A DNA stretch of 64,000 nucleotides from Agelas oroides (GCA_949130485.1 OX422189.1:7845620-7909619); one strand, 5' to 3'; counted from the first letter of the stretch, positions 42,788-53,690 are shown. Numbers and translations: made by a program. Notes: generated by a model from the letters alone, not told the origin.

Positions 42788-45700
42788 ATGGATCTGTCGG
42801 AGAAGCTGCAGCAAGCCATTGATCTTCTTTCGTCTATCACTTCCTCCGACTCTTCCCAGTCATCCGCATCTGTTGCACAACTGGGCCGTTCCTGTCATCC
42901 TCCCCAAAACCTTTTACCCAGAACCCGCAGAGGTATACACATTTTAATATTTTAAAAAGATTTGCCAAGTGATATGAGGGTTGTGCAAACCTCAGGGAAG
43001 AGGCAGACATGACAGCTGACTTAATTTCCTACCTTAACCTGGCAGATCAATATACATGAAACATTTTTTCCCTTGCAATTTGGGTGTAATTAATCAGCTA
43101 CCTGTTTCACTGACAAAATCATGTGCCTGCATGCATGTACCACAACCTGCACATGAAATTTGTATAGCAATAATGTAATTACAGACTACCTTTAATCCTG
43201 TCACTACATGCAGGAGCAGGAATTGATGGTTCCTGTAGCCGTGCACTTCACGCTATCCGAGCTATTAGACAGCGCTTAGGGTCCAGTGATGTCGTAGCCG
43301 AGCAGAGGGCAAATTTTGCTCCTTATACTAAACCCTCAGCCTTAGGCAAAGGCCAGAATTGGACGGTGAAAATGGTCTGTTTCAGTAGCCATAATGCAAA
43401 CAGAGTGCCATGTACTGTAGCTGACAGAGAAACCTTGGTGCAGGCAGGCTTGGGTGAAAAAAAGATCAGCATTCCAGACATCAGCTGCTCTCCACAAGAG
43501 TTCAGGAATATTGTGGTGGCAGCATTTCCTAAGCTAGATGGATGTGGGGGCTTTGATCTTCTGCGCTGCATTCCCAACACCAAAGATCTTGAGGCCATAT
43601 CATTGGCAGTTTCCCAGTCCCCCAAGCTCCTGAAAAGTGTGGTGGGTGGTGGAAAAGTTTTCATCCGCCCAATCCAACAAGACTTGGATTTGGACCTGGA
43701 CAAGAAACTGATCACCTCAGTTGAGGTTTGTGCAACATTAAGGACCAGCACACGTATAAACTTGTGTCGTACAACAATGATCGTATTTGTAGGTTACGGA
43801 GAAGTGCATCCACTGCAAGAGGGAGGTACCCATGCAAAGCTTACGGAAGCATGTGCAGGGTTGCAGGTTTGAAAGGTAAAATTAGCTCATTGTTGATGAG
43901 CAGTAAGTATATTATGTCTGTGCTATAATTATTAAAGGCTCAAGACAACATTTGACTCTTCAAGTGATTCTGACTTCGAAGAAAACCCATCCCCAAGGTT
44001 GCACACATTGCTATCTCATCTGATGATTCTGAGGTACAAGAAGTATGAGTATGTACCCTCAAATACTAGGCGTACACAGTTGGATGCTTTGTCTCTCCAG
44101 CATGATGTAACCGAAACAGAAGAGGTGATGGTGGATCATGCAATTGCACTATCTGCTCCCTCTTGTTCCCACTCTACAAGGTAAAATACCACAATTAATG
44201 TGCATGTATTAGGCTCTTAGGATGTTGATGCATACCTTTTTCTTGTCCAGTAGTCAGGAACCACTCCAGCCACATGTTGAGAGTCTCCAGGATGTTGTGA
44301 GGATGCTGTCTCAAAATGTACAGCACGAGACAATCACAATTCATATGAGAAGGGGACATGTACTTGAAGATGCCCTTCGTAGTGTCAGACGCAGAGGCTT
44401 TCCATTCACTCACACTGTGAAAGTAAGTATGCGTACTTATGAAAGTGAACTGATGATGGATTACTGCCAGGTTTACTGTGAAATAGGTACAGTTTCTGGG
44501 AGAGGCAGGTGAAGATGGTGGTGGTCCTCGAAGAGAGTTCTGGGCACTACTTTCTAAGGAAATCAAATCATCCATGTTTGAGGGTTATGGCAACAGGTGT
44601 GTCTTGAGGCATGATGTGATTGGGTTGCAGGTAGGTTTCATTATGTGTACCCTTATAGTCATAATGATTGATTGTACGTGTATGATTTATGTTTACGTAT
44701 ACCATCTCTGATTTTATTTCTTGTTATTGTCTAACAGACCAAGAAGTTCTGGTATGTTGGCCGTCTTATGGCAATGAGCTTGGTCCAAGATGGAAGTGGA
44801 TTTCCTTACATGGCACCTCCGCTGTTTGAGTATTTTTGTGGGATGTCTACAATTGATGTGACCAAGGAGGATGTGCCTAGCTATGAAGTCCAACAGCTAC
44901 TCCAGCAGGTATGCATGAAATTGGCATTGGATGAGTGTAACTTCAGACAGCTCTTTAGCCGCCATGCTGACCAACAGCTTTGGCAATAACTTCATGCTGT
45001 TACTCAGACAGGCATATATGCAAAGTATGTCACATTTTCAGTATTTAAGGTAGCATCAAAAGAGAAAGGCTTTCAGAAATGGCCCGGGTATCAGCCTACA
45101 GTATCTACATGTGGCACTATCTTAATTTGCTTGTTGCCTTCTTTTAATGTGACCATGTATTAGATTGAGGAAGCCACAGATGACATGCAGAGCTTTGAAA
45201 AACGTGTGCTCAGAAGAAGTGGACCTAATTATGGAAGCTGGGTACACTAAGCCAGTAACTGCCATCACCATGACTGGCAAGGCAGAGCTCATGAATGTCC
45301 TTAAGTTTCATTACACCTTGTATCGCAATAAAGCAGTGCTAGACCAGTTAAAGTCTGGTCTGGATGTGCTTGGAGTCTTGGATGCGATGATCCAGTGGCC
45401 AAGGATTCTGGAGCCATTCTTTGTAGGTGGGAAGCAAGGACCCCTCACTGCTGGTATGCATTTGTACTACAACAGTGCTGTGTTATGTCCCACTCTGACT
45501 ACTGTAACTTATGCCTCATGTAGACATGATCAAGAACATCCTCAAGGTAGTCCACTTCTCGGATGTTGGCACATCAGAGAGGAATCCACATACATGACTT
45601 GTTATTTCTTGATCTACTTCACCAGTGTGAAGGTATGACCATGTATTATGGTAGTATCATAGTACCATGCATAGTACAAGCACATGATGTGATGTGTTAC

Positions 45701-45980
45701 AAAGTATACCATTTTGCAGATGGTGAGGTCGCAGAGGTGACCCTTGAGCAAATCTTTCACTGGTGCCAACTATCCACCACCTTTGGGGTTTGATCAACCT
45801 GCTGCTCTGTGGTTCAGTCCACTTGCTGAGTTTCCATGTGCTTCTACATGTGCCTTGGAGCTTACACTTCCAACGAAGTATCATGACAGCCCTGACATGT
45901 TTAAGGAGAAAATGATATTATGCTTTGCTGAACCATGGAGGATTTGGATTGCTCTAGACACTTACACATTGTTCATGTAA
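42788..45980 (+). CDS. HECT-like E3 ubiquitin ligase gene (three +1 frameshifts)
   Basis: Plus-strand exons agreeing in phase: 42788-42932, 43214-43725, 43793-43875, 43938-44180, 44251-44422, 44493-44630, 44738-44908, 45164-45453, 45524-45632 and 45720-45980. The product starts MDLSEKLQQAIDLL. It has an N-terminal domain seen in invertebrate HECT-like proteins (AGLGEKKISIP, FPKLDGCGGFDLLRC), a small C2HC finger (CIHCKREVPMQSLRKHVQGC) and an acidic Ser-rich linker. A C-terminal HECT domain follows. HECT enzymes accept ubiquitin on a Cys and pass it to substrates. The C-lobe is complete to LTLPTKY, with the candidate catalytic Cys in ASTCALEL, but the last three exons each need one base skipped to stay in frame. 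An AATAAA follows at 46166. Confidence 0.75.
43793..43875 (+). CDS. Zinc-finger exon of the HECT gene
   Basis: Reads VTEKCIHCKREVPMQSLRKH with VQGCRF following: Cys-x2-Cys, 12 residues, His, 4 residues, Cys. This is a likely zinc-binding knuckle. It is short (83 nt, phase 0 in, 2 out) and supported by the phases of both neighbours. Confidence 0.6.
44251..44908 (+). CDS. HECT N-lobe exons (three exons)
   Basis: Exon 44251-44422 ends RGHVLEDALRSVRRRGF. Exon 44493-44630 has GEAGEDGGGPRREFWALL, the HECT hallmark GExGxDxGGPRREF. Exon 44738-44908 has RLMAMSLVQDG and PYMAPPLFEYFCG. No frame defects are seen in these exons. Phases 0, 0, 0. Confidence 0.8.
45164..45980 (+). CDS. HECT C-lobe exons with three single-base frameshifts
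   Basis: Exon 45164-45453 shifts +1 in an A5 run near 45190 (IEEATDDMQSFEK to NVCSEEVDLIMEAGYTKPV). Exon 45524-45632 shifts +1 at ACATGAC near 45590, where the original frame meets TGA at once. Exon 45720-45980 shifts +1 near 45754 in a TTT run (EVTLEQI to FTGANYPPPLGF). The final segment includes FPCASTCALELTLPTKY, holding the candidate ubiquitin-accepting Cys. Exon lengths fit their neighbours' phases only if one base is removed from each of the first two. Confidence 0.7.
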
Positions 45981-46165
45981 CCGCAGGGTGCGGCCAAGCA
46001 TGCATATCTTGAGTTGTTACATGTTGGCATGTGTCAGCATATTTTAGTTGTTATACTGCCTATGGACCTGTGCCAGCATATTTGTTGCTGCCTGTGAGTG
46101 TATGTTTCCTCTAAATGGTTTGACGTCACACAACATTGTGATAAAAATTACATGTGATCAATATC

Positions 46166-46171
46166 AATAAA
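46166..46171 (+). other. Polyadenylation signal of the HECT gene
   Basis: AATAAA lies 186 bases after the HECT stop codon and overlaps the region where the minus-strand exon 46397-46172 ends, so the two genes converge. Confidence 0.5.
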
Positions 46172-46397
46172 CTACATACAGGCACTCATAAATGCACGTG
46201 TCATCAGATACAGTGAAATACCAAGGTCATCACACTGTTCTAATGGGTCCACAGCCTGCCTTAGTTCACTCCATTGTTGAGGAGTAAGGAAGTCGGGTGT
46301 ATCAGGGACCTCCACAGTGTCTGTGGTAATTCCATTTGATAATGGCTCCTCCCAGTCAATCCCATAGTATTCAGTATACAGTTGTCTGGCAAAGGTA
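46172..46397 (-). CDS. Terminal exon resembling the C-terminus of integrase-type proteins
   Basis: Acceptor CTTTCTTACAG (46399/46398). It encodes ARQLYTEYYGIDWEEPLSNG, VEVPDTPDFLTPQQW, LRQAVDPLEQCDDLGISLYL and a stop at 46172. From memory, similar GIDWxGP ... AxxPLxxxDxxGxxxY tails follow an integrase core in many uncharacterised animal proteins. No integrase core was found here. Its upstream region is partly duplicated at 56480-57255, where the exon itself is degenerate. Confidence 0.4.
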
Positions 46398-47345
46398 CTG
46401 TAAGAAAGGTGACTTTTCGGGCTTGTAGACCCCTCCCATTTTTGTGGGAATGTGTGTAACAGAGTAGGTTTGTGGACATACATGGTCTAGAAAAAAGCAA
46501 ACGTAGTTTGTAGGGGGTGAGTTGAGGTTCTGTCCAGTATACACACACACTTCAAATTTATTCCACCCACGTAACTGTGACGTCATCGAGCTGGGTCTGA
46601 ATATGTAATGAGCTCAACGCGTGGTCAACTTTCAAGCGCTGTATCAGACCTCAAAATTTATTCCACCCATGTAACTGCATGACATCATCAAACCTGGTAT
46701 GAATAAGTAATAAGCTCAACACACGCTAAACCTTCAAGCACTGTATCCAAGTTAGCAAGCTTAATCAAAACAATACTTACACAACGTGTTGGGAGATCTG
46801 TCTACTCTAAGTTCATACATGTAGCACTGCTATTTCTGTTGCTTCGTGTGGTGGTAGAAGTGACGAGATTCAGGTTCAAATAAGCACCATTTTGATTTGT
46901 GGTACAAATATAGGCAAAGTGGAGCTATGAGACAATTAATCTTCACAGCATGAGTACATTACAATCAGCAGTATAACACACTCGAGCTAGAAGACAAAAG
47001 CTCAAGTTCTGCGGGAAATATAAGGGTACACAATATTGGGAAAAATGGCCTTGCGGGCTCAAACGTACACACAGTAGAGAATAAACTATGAACACGCAGC
47101 TAATGCTGCCTAGCTCTGCCTGGTGATTTACTAGAACTTGCAAAATTAAGGTACGATTTTCATAGCTATTACACTCTCCGAAATACGTGCACTTAATTTG
47201 TGAGCACCATCACTTTCAGCTGTGAGCGATTTTCAATCGTTGGTACAAATATGGGCAGAATGTCGAAGAACTCTGCAAATTTCTGGACACATTCTTTTCA
47301 ACTTTGACTACATACTATTCGTATAACTCAGTGTCTTCAAATGTT
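46370..47345 (-). repeat. Degenerate segmental duplication, copy 1 (partner 56480-57255)
   Basis: Shared blocks in the same order include AAAGCAAACGTAGTTTGTAG, GGGTATGAATAAGTAATGAG-like words, and TTTCAACTTTGACTACATAC at 47297 and 57198. The copies differ by many indels. Copy 1 carries the intact terminal exon, copy 2 only its first codons. Confidence 0.65.
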
Positions 47346-47699
47346 TGTAACTGAGCCTAAAAATATATTGGTGGAATTTAAATTTGGCAGTGGCGCCTCA
47401 GTAGCGTATTACATCATCATATACATTGCAATGCGCGTTTATCAGGGAGTGTTGTCATCCTCTTGCTTGAGGTACTTGAACAAAGCTGTGAGTTTGCATA
47501 TTTACAAGAAATAAAACTGGCAGTGTGCTAGCGCCGAGCTAGTTACATGTATAGCTCGCATAGTGGGGCCAAAGTACTACTGCATGCATTACGTCATTAC
47601 GTGTTGCGGCTGAAAAAATACTGGCGGATTTAATTTTGCGGTTTTAACCCCGACCGCCAAACCCCCAAATTTAATTCCCCGTCAAATTTTCTGGCTATA

Positions 47700-48530
47700 C
47701 GGTAGTACACATACAACACGATATCCTGCAGACAGTATTTTTCACATGGTAAAATTTCATATTCTGAAAAATTTTAGCCGATTAAATTTCTTGTGGCAAG
47801 CAAGTTTTCGCAATTTATTTGTTGACATTCATCAAGTGTGAAGTAAGGAGGCTAGTTTCTACCAGAGATGCCCACAACAAAGACCCTTGTCAAGTTGTGC
47901 AGTGTAGTTATGAACACGCTTGTTGGTGGCACTGACTAGTCTCACAAATGGAAGTGGGCTGGCTCATGCAAGACTATGCATGGACAGTATGCAGCAGGTT
48001 GCACCAAGATAGAGAGTGGGCCCAAGGAGCTTGGTAACTGTCTTCATAGGATAGCTATTGCAGTAACAACAGGTTTCACAGACACAACTGTTGGTAGAAC
48101 TACATGCATGTGAATATGACCCACATATAAGTTTTGCAGGCTAATTTTTTTGAAAAATGCTAAAATTACACCCCTTCGAAAAACACCCACTATATCATTT
48201 AAACTACCCATATACAGTATACCACAGTATAAACCTACTTGCATGCGCAGGTCCTACAATGTACTTCAGCTCTATCCTTTCAGCTGTGGTGTTCTCCCCT
48301 ATTCGTCGAAGAGCCCCTACCACATCTATCCATGAAGCACTGGGTGTGCGTTGCAGCCACAGAGAAAAGGTTTCCCGCTTCCATCCATCATACCCTTCAA
48401 TTGGGTGGCTCCTCTCAATCTGGTCTAATTCATAGTCTTGTACACCAAGGTAGAGTCCCAGCCTACGCCAGCCAGAAACACTGACCAGCTCACTGCAAAG
48501 GGTCTTCACGTCTGGTCTATCTGTAGTTGA
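47700..48530 (-). repeat. Tandem duplication unit A (partner 51115-51970)
   Basis: The shared ~800-bp block includes AATTTCTTGTGGCAAGCAAG, TTTGTTGACATTCATCAAGT and the complete Death exon with its splice sites. Sequence identity is high by eye, so the duplication is fairly recent. The unit spacing is about 3.4 kb. Confidence 0.8.
48239..48520 (-). CDS. Death-domain exon A
   Basis: Acceptor CAACTACAG, donor GCAA|GTAGGT; 282 nt, symmetrical phase 1-1. It encodes a Death domain: LCSELVSVSGWRRLGLYLGV, DYELDQIERSHP, RETFSLWLQRTPSASW and DVVGALRRIGENTTAERIE. It is nearly identical to exon B at 51959-51678. Symmetrical phases allow duplication or skipping without frame loss. Confidence 0.85.
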
Positions 48531-48764
48531 TAATACATAGCCTAGCTTTTAATACTAACCCTAATACTAATACCAAAACTTATACTTCCCTCCTGCTGTG
48601 GTTACATATTTGGTGTTAATATCCTTGATCTCAGAGATCAGACATGGTGGAACTGATCACATGCAGTGAATTAAAATGAGGTGGATCACCACAGATCATG
48701 ATCACATGATCAACACTCATGTCCAAGTTTGCCATCAAAATCCTCTGTCCACTTAGGATTGTCC

Positions 48765-48972
48765 TACCTGTCCATTGGACGTCCATGGGACGTTCATTGG
48801 ACATCCCACCCTCACTGACCAGGCTCGTCCTACTGTCCTGTCCAGTCCAACTGTCCAATGGATGTCCATGGGACATCCATGGGACATCCGTTGGACATCC
48901 CACCCTCACTGACCAGGCTTGTCCCACTGTCCTGTCCAGTCCAACTGTGGTACTAGCCTCCAGTCCAACTAT
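48765..48972. repeat. Tandem ~115-bp repeat built on GGACATCC words
   Basis: Two copies of a unit containing GACATCCCACCCTCACTGAC and TCCTGTCCAGTCCAACTGT, with several GGACGTCCATGGGACATCC palindromic words. It is followed by a TAGCCTC-family end at 48974. Confidence 0.65.
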
Positions 48973-48973
48973 G

Positions 48974-49065
48974 GTACTAGCCTCATTCCCAGGCCCCACC
49001 CTGCTTTCCGTCCCTTGCAGTACAGAAAAGTGGGAGAGGGCCTGGAATAATTTATCACGTTAGTT
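48974..49065. mobile_element. TAGCCTC-family MITE, left half
   Basis: TAGCCTCATTCCCAGGCCCC followed by GCTTTCCGTC and GTGGGAGAGGGCCTGG matches the left arm of the 32709 and 34682 copies. The right arm is missing. Confidence 0.55.
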
Positions 49066-49303
49066 ACACAGAGGGTAGAGAGGACTTAATTGAGTGTAGG
49101 TGGATCATCGATGTGCCCACGTACGTAGTTGCATAATCGACAGTACACGTAGGCGTGTTTTGGTAGGAGCCCATTCTGGCAGTTTCTTAAAACAATAAGC
49201 GGCAAAGGCTTGAGCAAAGCCTGAGAAAGGGCCACTTTGGTGTTTAATATCGCCTTGGAAGTCATTCTCTGGGGTGTACAGTGATCAGTTTGCCAGGTAC
49301 TGC

Positions 49304-49715
49304 TTTAATTAAGGTGCCGTTAAAAAATAATTACAATCCACAAAAACGCCTTGTTTGGAGTGGAAAAATTACTTTGGACCCTTGGGGGCGCCTCATTTAG
49401 AGAGGTGCCTTTGAGTTAGAGCACAACTGACGTTTCGGTGTCAGAATTACTATGGGCCGAGCTGCAACAGGCCTAGGTGTAGAATGTGGACTAGGCTTGA
49501 AGTACGCCTTGATTGTTGCTGCCATCATGAGCGAAGTAGCAATCATCAACAGTCGAAAAACAAGTAGTCTCGATAGTAGCACAAGCCGGGTGCGAAATCT
49601 CTCTAAATAGAAAGCGCCCTTCAAAAAATATTTATGCCGCCAAAGGGTGCCCGCGTTAGAGCGGGAAAAATTAGTTTCCCGTCTTAAGGGTGCTTTCATT
49701 AGAGAGGCACCTTAA
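49304..49715. mobile_element. TIR element with TTAAGGTGCC ends
   Basis: TTAATTAAGGTGCCGTT at the left and GAGAGGCACCTTAAAG at the right are inverted. Words such as GGTGCCTTTGAGTTAGAG and GGGTGCCCGCGTTAGAGCG recur inside. No coding capacity was recognised. Confidence 0.45.
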
Positions 49716-49979
49716 AGATTTTATGGCAAGCAAGCAAGTTCAAGGTGAGAGGAGCATTTTCTAAGCCCACTTGTTCAAAAATGGAGAGAAATGGCCTACC
49801 CAGTGCCAACCAAGACCTTTCTACAGTCAAGCCAACAGCCACCACATACTTTTCAGATCATGCATAACCTACCGCTACCTATTCCACCATTTCTGTTAGC
49901 ACAGAATCTATTTCTCAAGCGCACTGTGCCAAGTGATGTTATCAAGTTGAAATTAGATGGCTTCAAATAACTAGTAAGA

Positions 49980-50480
49980 TTATTCATGCATCATCGTGGG
50001 GTAAGCCTGAGCGAGCAATGCATTGCTGGTTCGTCATGGCACACAAACCATGCACTGTTAGTAACAGCAGGAATCATCATTGCATGCATGTCTGCTGTTC
50101 CATGAGCGTGGTGAGCAAAACTCCATGTAGCCAAGCAGCATCTATATCTGGTGAGAACTATAGTCAGGATAACTACTACGGCTACACAAACACTTGGACT
50201 AAACTTCACACTGAAGTCATGAGCTGAATCTCTGGCACTTATGTGAGTGTCGATTATGCATGGCCAACTGAGTTACCTTCGTGTCCAGCCCGGCTGCTGT
50301 CGGTGAAGGGCTACTGCCAGAGCGCAGCGTCGGCGTGAAAGATACCCGGAGCGAAGACGACTCAAGTTAACGCACGCATGGTAACTGCGGACCATGACAG
50401 ACAACGGCAGGCTGGTCACACTCGGTACAAATTACGCGCAGTCTTTATGAAATATTTAAATGCGCTCATTTAAAATTTAC
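49980..50480 (-). other. Segment similar to 37090-37330, plus a CpG-rich possible first exon
   Basis: CATCATCGTGGGGTAAGCCT and GGCTACACAAACACTTGGAC-like words match the intron/exon region near 37095-37310. At 50277-50370 the minus strand is CpG-rich and open through to AAG|GTAACTC. In one frame it is Ser/Thr/Pro-rich (RVSFTPTLRSGSSPSPTA), in another it begins at an ATG near 50393. It could be a first exon of the Death-array gene, but phase 0 does not match exon A. Confidence 0.3.
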
Positions 50481-50488
50481 GGTATATG

Positions 50489-50495
50489 GCCGCAA

Positions 50496-50535
<40 letters not shown>
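50489..50535. repeat. (CAAG)n microsatellite
   Basis: About eleven CAAG/AAGC tetranucleotide units, continuing the AAGCAAG words seen in the adjacent repeat sequence. Confidence 0.8.
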
Positions 50536-50536
<1 letters not shown>

Positions 50537-50836
50537 CACACGCACGTACGCAATGCAGTCACGCTAGTGTGGGGCTCGCTCAGGCTCGCCCCAATTAATA
50601 GAAGGGGTTGGATTTTGGGACTACTTTGCATGAAAACATTAGAGGTAGCTTTTTGAAATTCAAAAAAACCAAAAGAGCTACTAAACAGTAATTACTAGTG
50701 ATAGCGGAAGATTGATGTACTGGGATAGAGTTATTTTTTTCTAAGCAAAGGATAGAAATGTGTACATGTAGGACCTGTGGTACAGCCTACACCTCAGTTA
50801 GGTGGACAGCAAGTTGGAGTTGCAACATTACAGTAA

Positions 50837-51047
50837 CTTACTTGTAGCTTCCCCAACACCACTGGGAGGAGAGATGAGAGGACCTGGAGAAAAGACAAAT
50901 ACCTATAAAATGTGCAGTTGTCACTTAGTATAGGTACACAATATCTGAGTCAGCAAAATTCCTACAACACACTCATGCCTACTAATTAACTGCATACACA
51001 CAATTAACTTACTTGCATGCTCTCCAACACTGATGGGAGAGACGAAG
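50837..51047 (-). CDS. Pair of duplicated micro-exons (39 and 42 nt)
   Basis: The upstream micro-exon begins after TTTCAG near 51047 and ends at GCAA|GTAAGT; it reads SPFVSPISVGEHA. The second follows TCTCCAG near 50885 and ends at ACAA|GTAAGT; it reads SPLISPPSGVGEAT. Both are phase 1-1, matching the Death exons on either side (51678 and 48520). They are paralogous linkers between Death modules. Confidence 0.6.
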
Positions 51048-51114
51048 GGACCTGAAATAAAGCCGAGTGCCTATAAATGTGCAGTTGTAAAGTATAAAGA
51101 TAGCTATGTAGTAC

Positions 51115-51975
51115 ATACACAACACAATATCATGCAGAGGGTATTTTTCACATGGTAAAATTTCTATTCTAAAAAATTTTAGCCGATTAAATTTCTTGTG
51201 GCAAGCAAGTTTTCGCAATTTATTTGTTGACATTCATCAAGTGTGAAGTAAGGAGGCTAGTGTCTACCAGAGATGCCCACAACAAAGACCTTTGTCAAGT
51301 TGTGCAGTGTAGTTATGAACATGCTTGTTGGTGGCACTGACTAGTCTCACAAATGGAAGTGGGCTGGCTCATGCAAGACTATGCATGGACAGTATGCAGC
51401 AGGTTGCACCAAGATAGAGAGTGGGCCCAAGGAGCTTGCTTAGTAACTGGCTTTGTGGGATAGCTATTGCGGTAACAACAGGTTTCACGGACACAACTGT
51501 TACTGTCTGTAAAATTGTTGGTAGAACTATATGCATGTAAATACGAGTCACATCAATTTTTGCAGACTAATTTTCTTGCAGATCCCAGTTGATCAGGAAG
51601 AATTCAAAACTTACACCCCTGTCAAAAATACCCACTATATCATTTCATATCTACCTATACCATAGTATATAACTTACTTGTATGCGTAGCTCCTACAATG
51701 TACTTCAGCTCTATCCTTTCAGCTATGGTGTTCTCCCCCATTCGTCGAAGAGCCCCTACTACATCTCTCCACGAAGCACTGGGTGTGCATTGCAGCCACA
51801 GGGAAAAGGTTTCCCGCTTCCATCCATCACACCCTTCAGTTGGGCGGCTCCTCTCAATCCGGTCTAATTCATAGTCTTGTACACCAAGGTAGAGTCCCAG
51901 CCTACGCCAGCCAGAAACACTGAACAGCTCATTGCAAAGAGTAGCAGTGTCTGGTCTACCTGTAGTTGACAACAT
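51115..51975 (-). repeat. Tandem duplication unit B (partner 47700-48530)
   Basis: Collinear with unit A, including the non-coding block and the Death exon. Small indels distinguish them; for example, unit B has an extra TTACTGTCTGTAAAATTG segment. Confidence 0.8.
51678..51959 (-). CDS. Death-domain exon B
   Basis: Acceptor CAACTACAG, donor ACAA|GTAAGT; 282 nt, phase 1-1. It encodes LCNELFSVSGWRRLGLYLGV, DYELDRIERSRP, RETFSLWLQCTPSASW and DVVGALRRMGENTIAERIE. It lies upstream of the two micro-exons and exon A in the same orientation. The product could therefore contain two or more Death domains in tandem, or alternative Death cassettes. Confidence 0.85.
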
Positions 51976-51999
51976 ATACCACTAACTTAATGGCCCCAC

Positions 52000-53690
52000 T
52001 CAAACCCTCACTTAGTTTCTTCAGCTCTAGTTCAATATTCATATATCCTTTGCCATCCAGACCTACATCTACCTTGTTTTTCTACGTATTGTCATAGTAC
52101 ATTATAAATGTGATGCAATATGAGGACGTGAGGTGACCAACCCAGGCTGGAGGATAATGTTCATGTACAACATATTGTTGAGAATTTCTTTTGAGATATT
52201 ATAACTTGCAAACAAAAGGTCACGAGAAAGCTAGCCTCGTTCCTATGCTGAGGAAAACAGCAGGCAACTTTGCAGGTCCAATCAATGATGTTGTATCATT
52301 AGCTGAATGGTGTGGCAGAATGTATGCTCCTGCAACCAAGAACCTGTTCTAGAATGACAGTAACCATGCTACGTACTTGCACACTGCATGTTGCATTTAG
52401 TCTTGTACCCAGACCCTTCCAAAGGGGTCTACATAGGTTCATGACAATGCTAGGCTCACAACTGAATGACAAAGAGCGACAAACAAGCAGGAGAGCAGTG
52501 GCTGAGTGTCTAAGGTAAAGTGGAGGAATTACTGAGATACAGTGTGTCACTTCTGAGATTAGTTAGGCTGTATAGGGAGGGCATGAGAATAAGGTATCAT
52601 ATATTATGTAACAGGTTTATTGGACTTACAAATTCTATTATGTAACATTTTAACTACTATCTCACAATCTTCAGTGATGTTTAATACAGTTAAATGAGGT
52701 TGATTACTAACGCCAGAAAATGACCTTTTCATACAAGTCTGTGGTTACTTCCATGATGTCCAAAAGGTAGTCTACATCACTGCATGGACAAAATTTGTAA
52801 GCTTGTACTACAAACTACTCCTGTGTTCTCTAATTGTACTCACCTGTATGGTTGCATGATGTGGTCTAATAAGAGCATGTTATACCACAGAGTGGGAAAA
52901 TTTCACTGGTAAGCATGCCAACTGTGGAATTTTAACTTGCAAAAATTACATTGCGAAAATTATTGTTCACATTACTCGACTCCTTCCCTTTGAACTCCTG
53001 ACCCGTGGCCTACTACAAAAAGGGTGGGACCACTACCCGCCTAACGCTTGCTTTGAGGAGCCCAGCTTTTGGTTGGCACATAGTGCTACGGGCATTCACA
53101 GTGCTATGAATATTCAAATTACTAAACAAATTGGGGGTGGGGCTCAATGGGTGGAGTTATCATAACATTAACTAGGGGGGTGGGAGAACCAATGTACGGA
53201 CTCTCGCTGTCGTCTTGTCTGGCAGCACATCTGGGAGGCTTGTTTGATGGTAGGCGTTCCTTTACCGAAGATTCTTTCGCTGGACATTCGGGTCTGTACT
53301 GTGGCGACTTTCCACAGCAACTATACTAGTTTGAGTGTGAGACGCCGTTGATGGGCTTTAAATGGGAGCATGCTTCTCTCAATGTATGTTGTTTGTGTTT
53401 CAAGCTGCTGTCATGAATTTACTTAGAATGTCACCAGCAACTTATGAATAATGAGGCGACTTTCCATGGCAAGTATACTAGTTTGAGGGTAAGTACACGT
53501 ACACCTGCAAGGGAGAGTCCATAGCATGTGTGGAAAAAATGAGCCTGCATCCTGACACATGTACATGTGATAATGCACATGTGTCAATCTTAACAGATAC
53601 CTGAGCGTGATAGTGAGTGAGTGAGAAATATTACTATCAGTGCTGTTAACAGCATTATTGGGCCTGGGAATGCTACAGTGAACTGTAAGT
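52000..53690. other. No gene recognised
   Basis: A VPRPFQRG-like frame near 52400 is repeat-derived text seen in many transposon fragments. A ~40-bp segment (GGCGACTTTCCA..ACTATACTAGTTTGAG) is repeated at 53303 and 53457. No splice-supported exon. Confidence 0.4.

Noticed and set aside
43323..43751. 142-residue minus-strand open frame
   Set aside because: It lies antisense to the HECT gene exon 43214-43725, which has clear conserved coding on the plus strand.
52299..52550. SLVPRPFQRG-like protein frames
   Set aside because: This text is a familiar product of translating TAGCCTC-type repeats. No splice-supported exon is involved.
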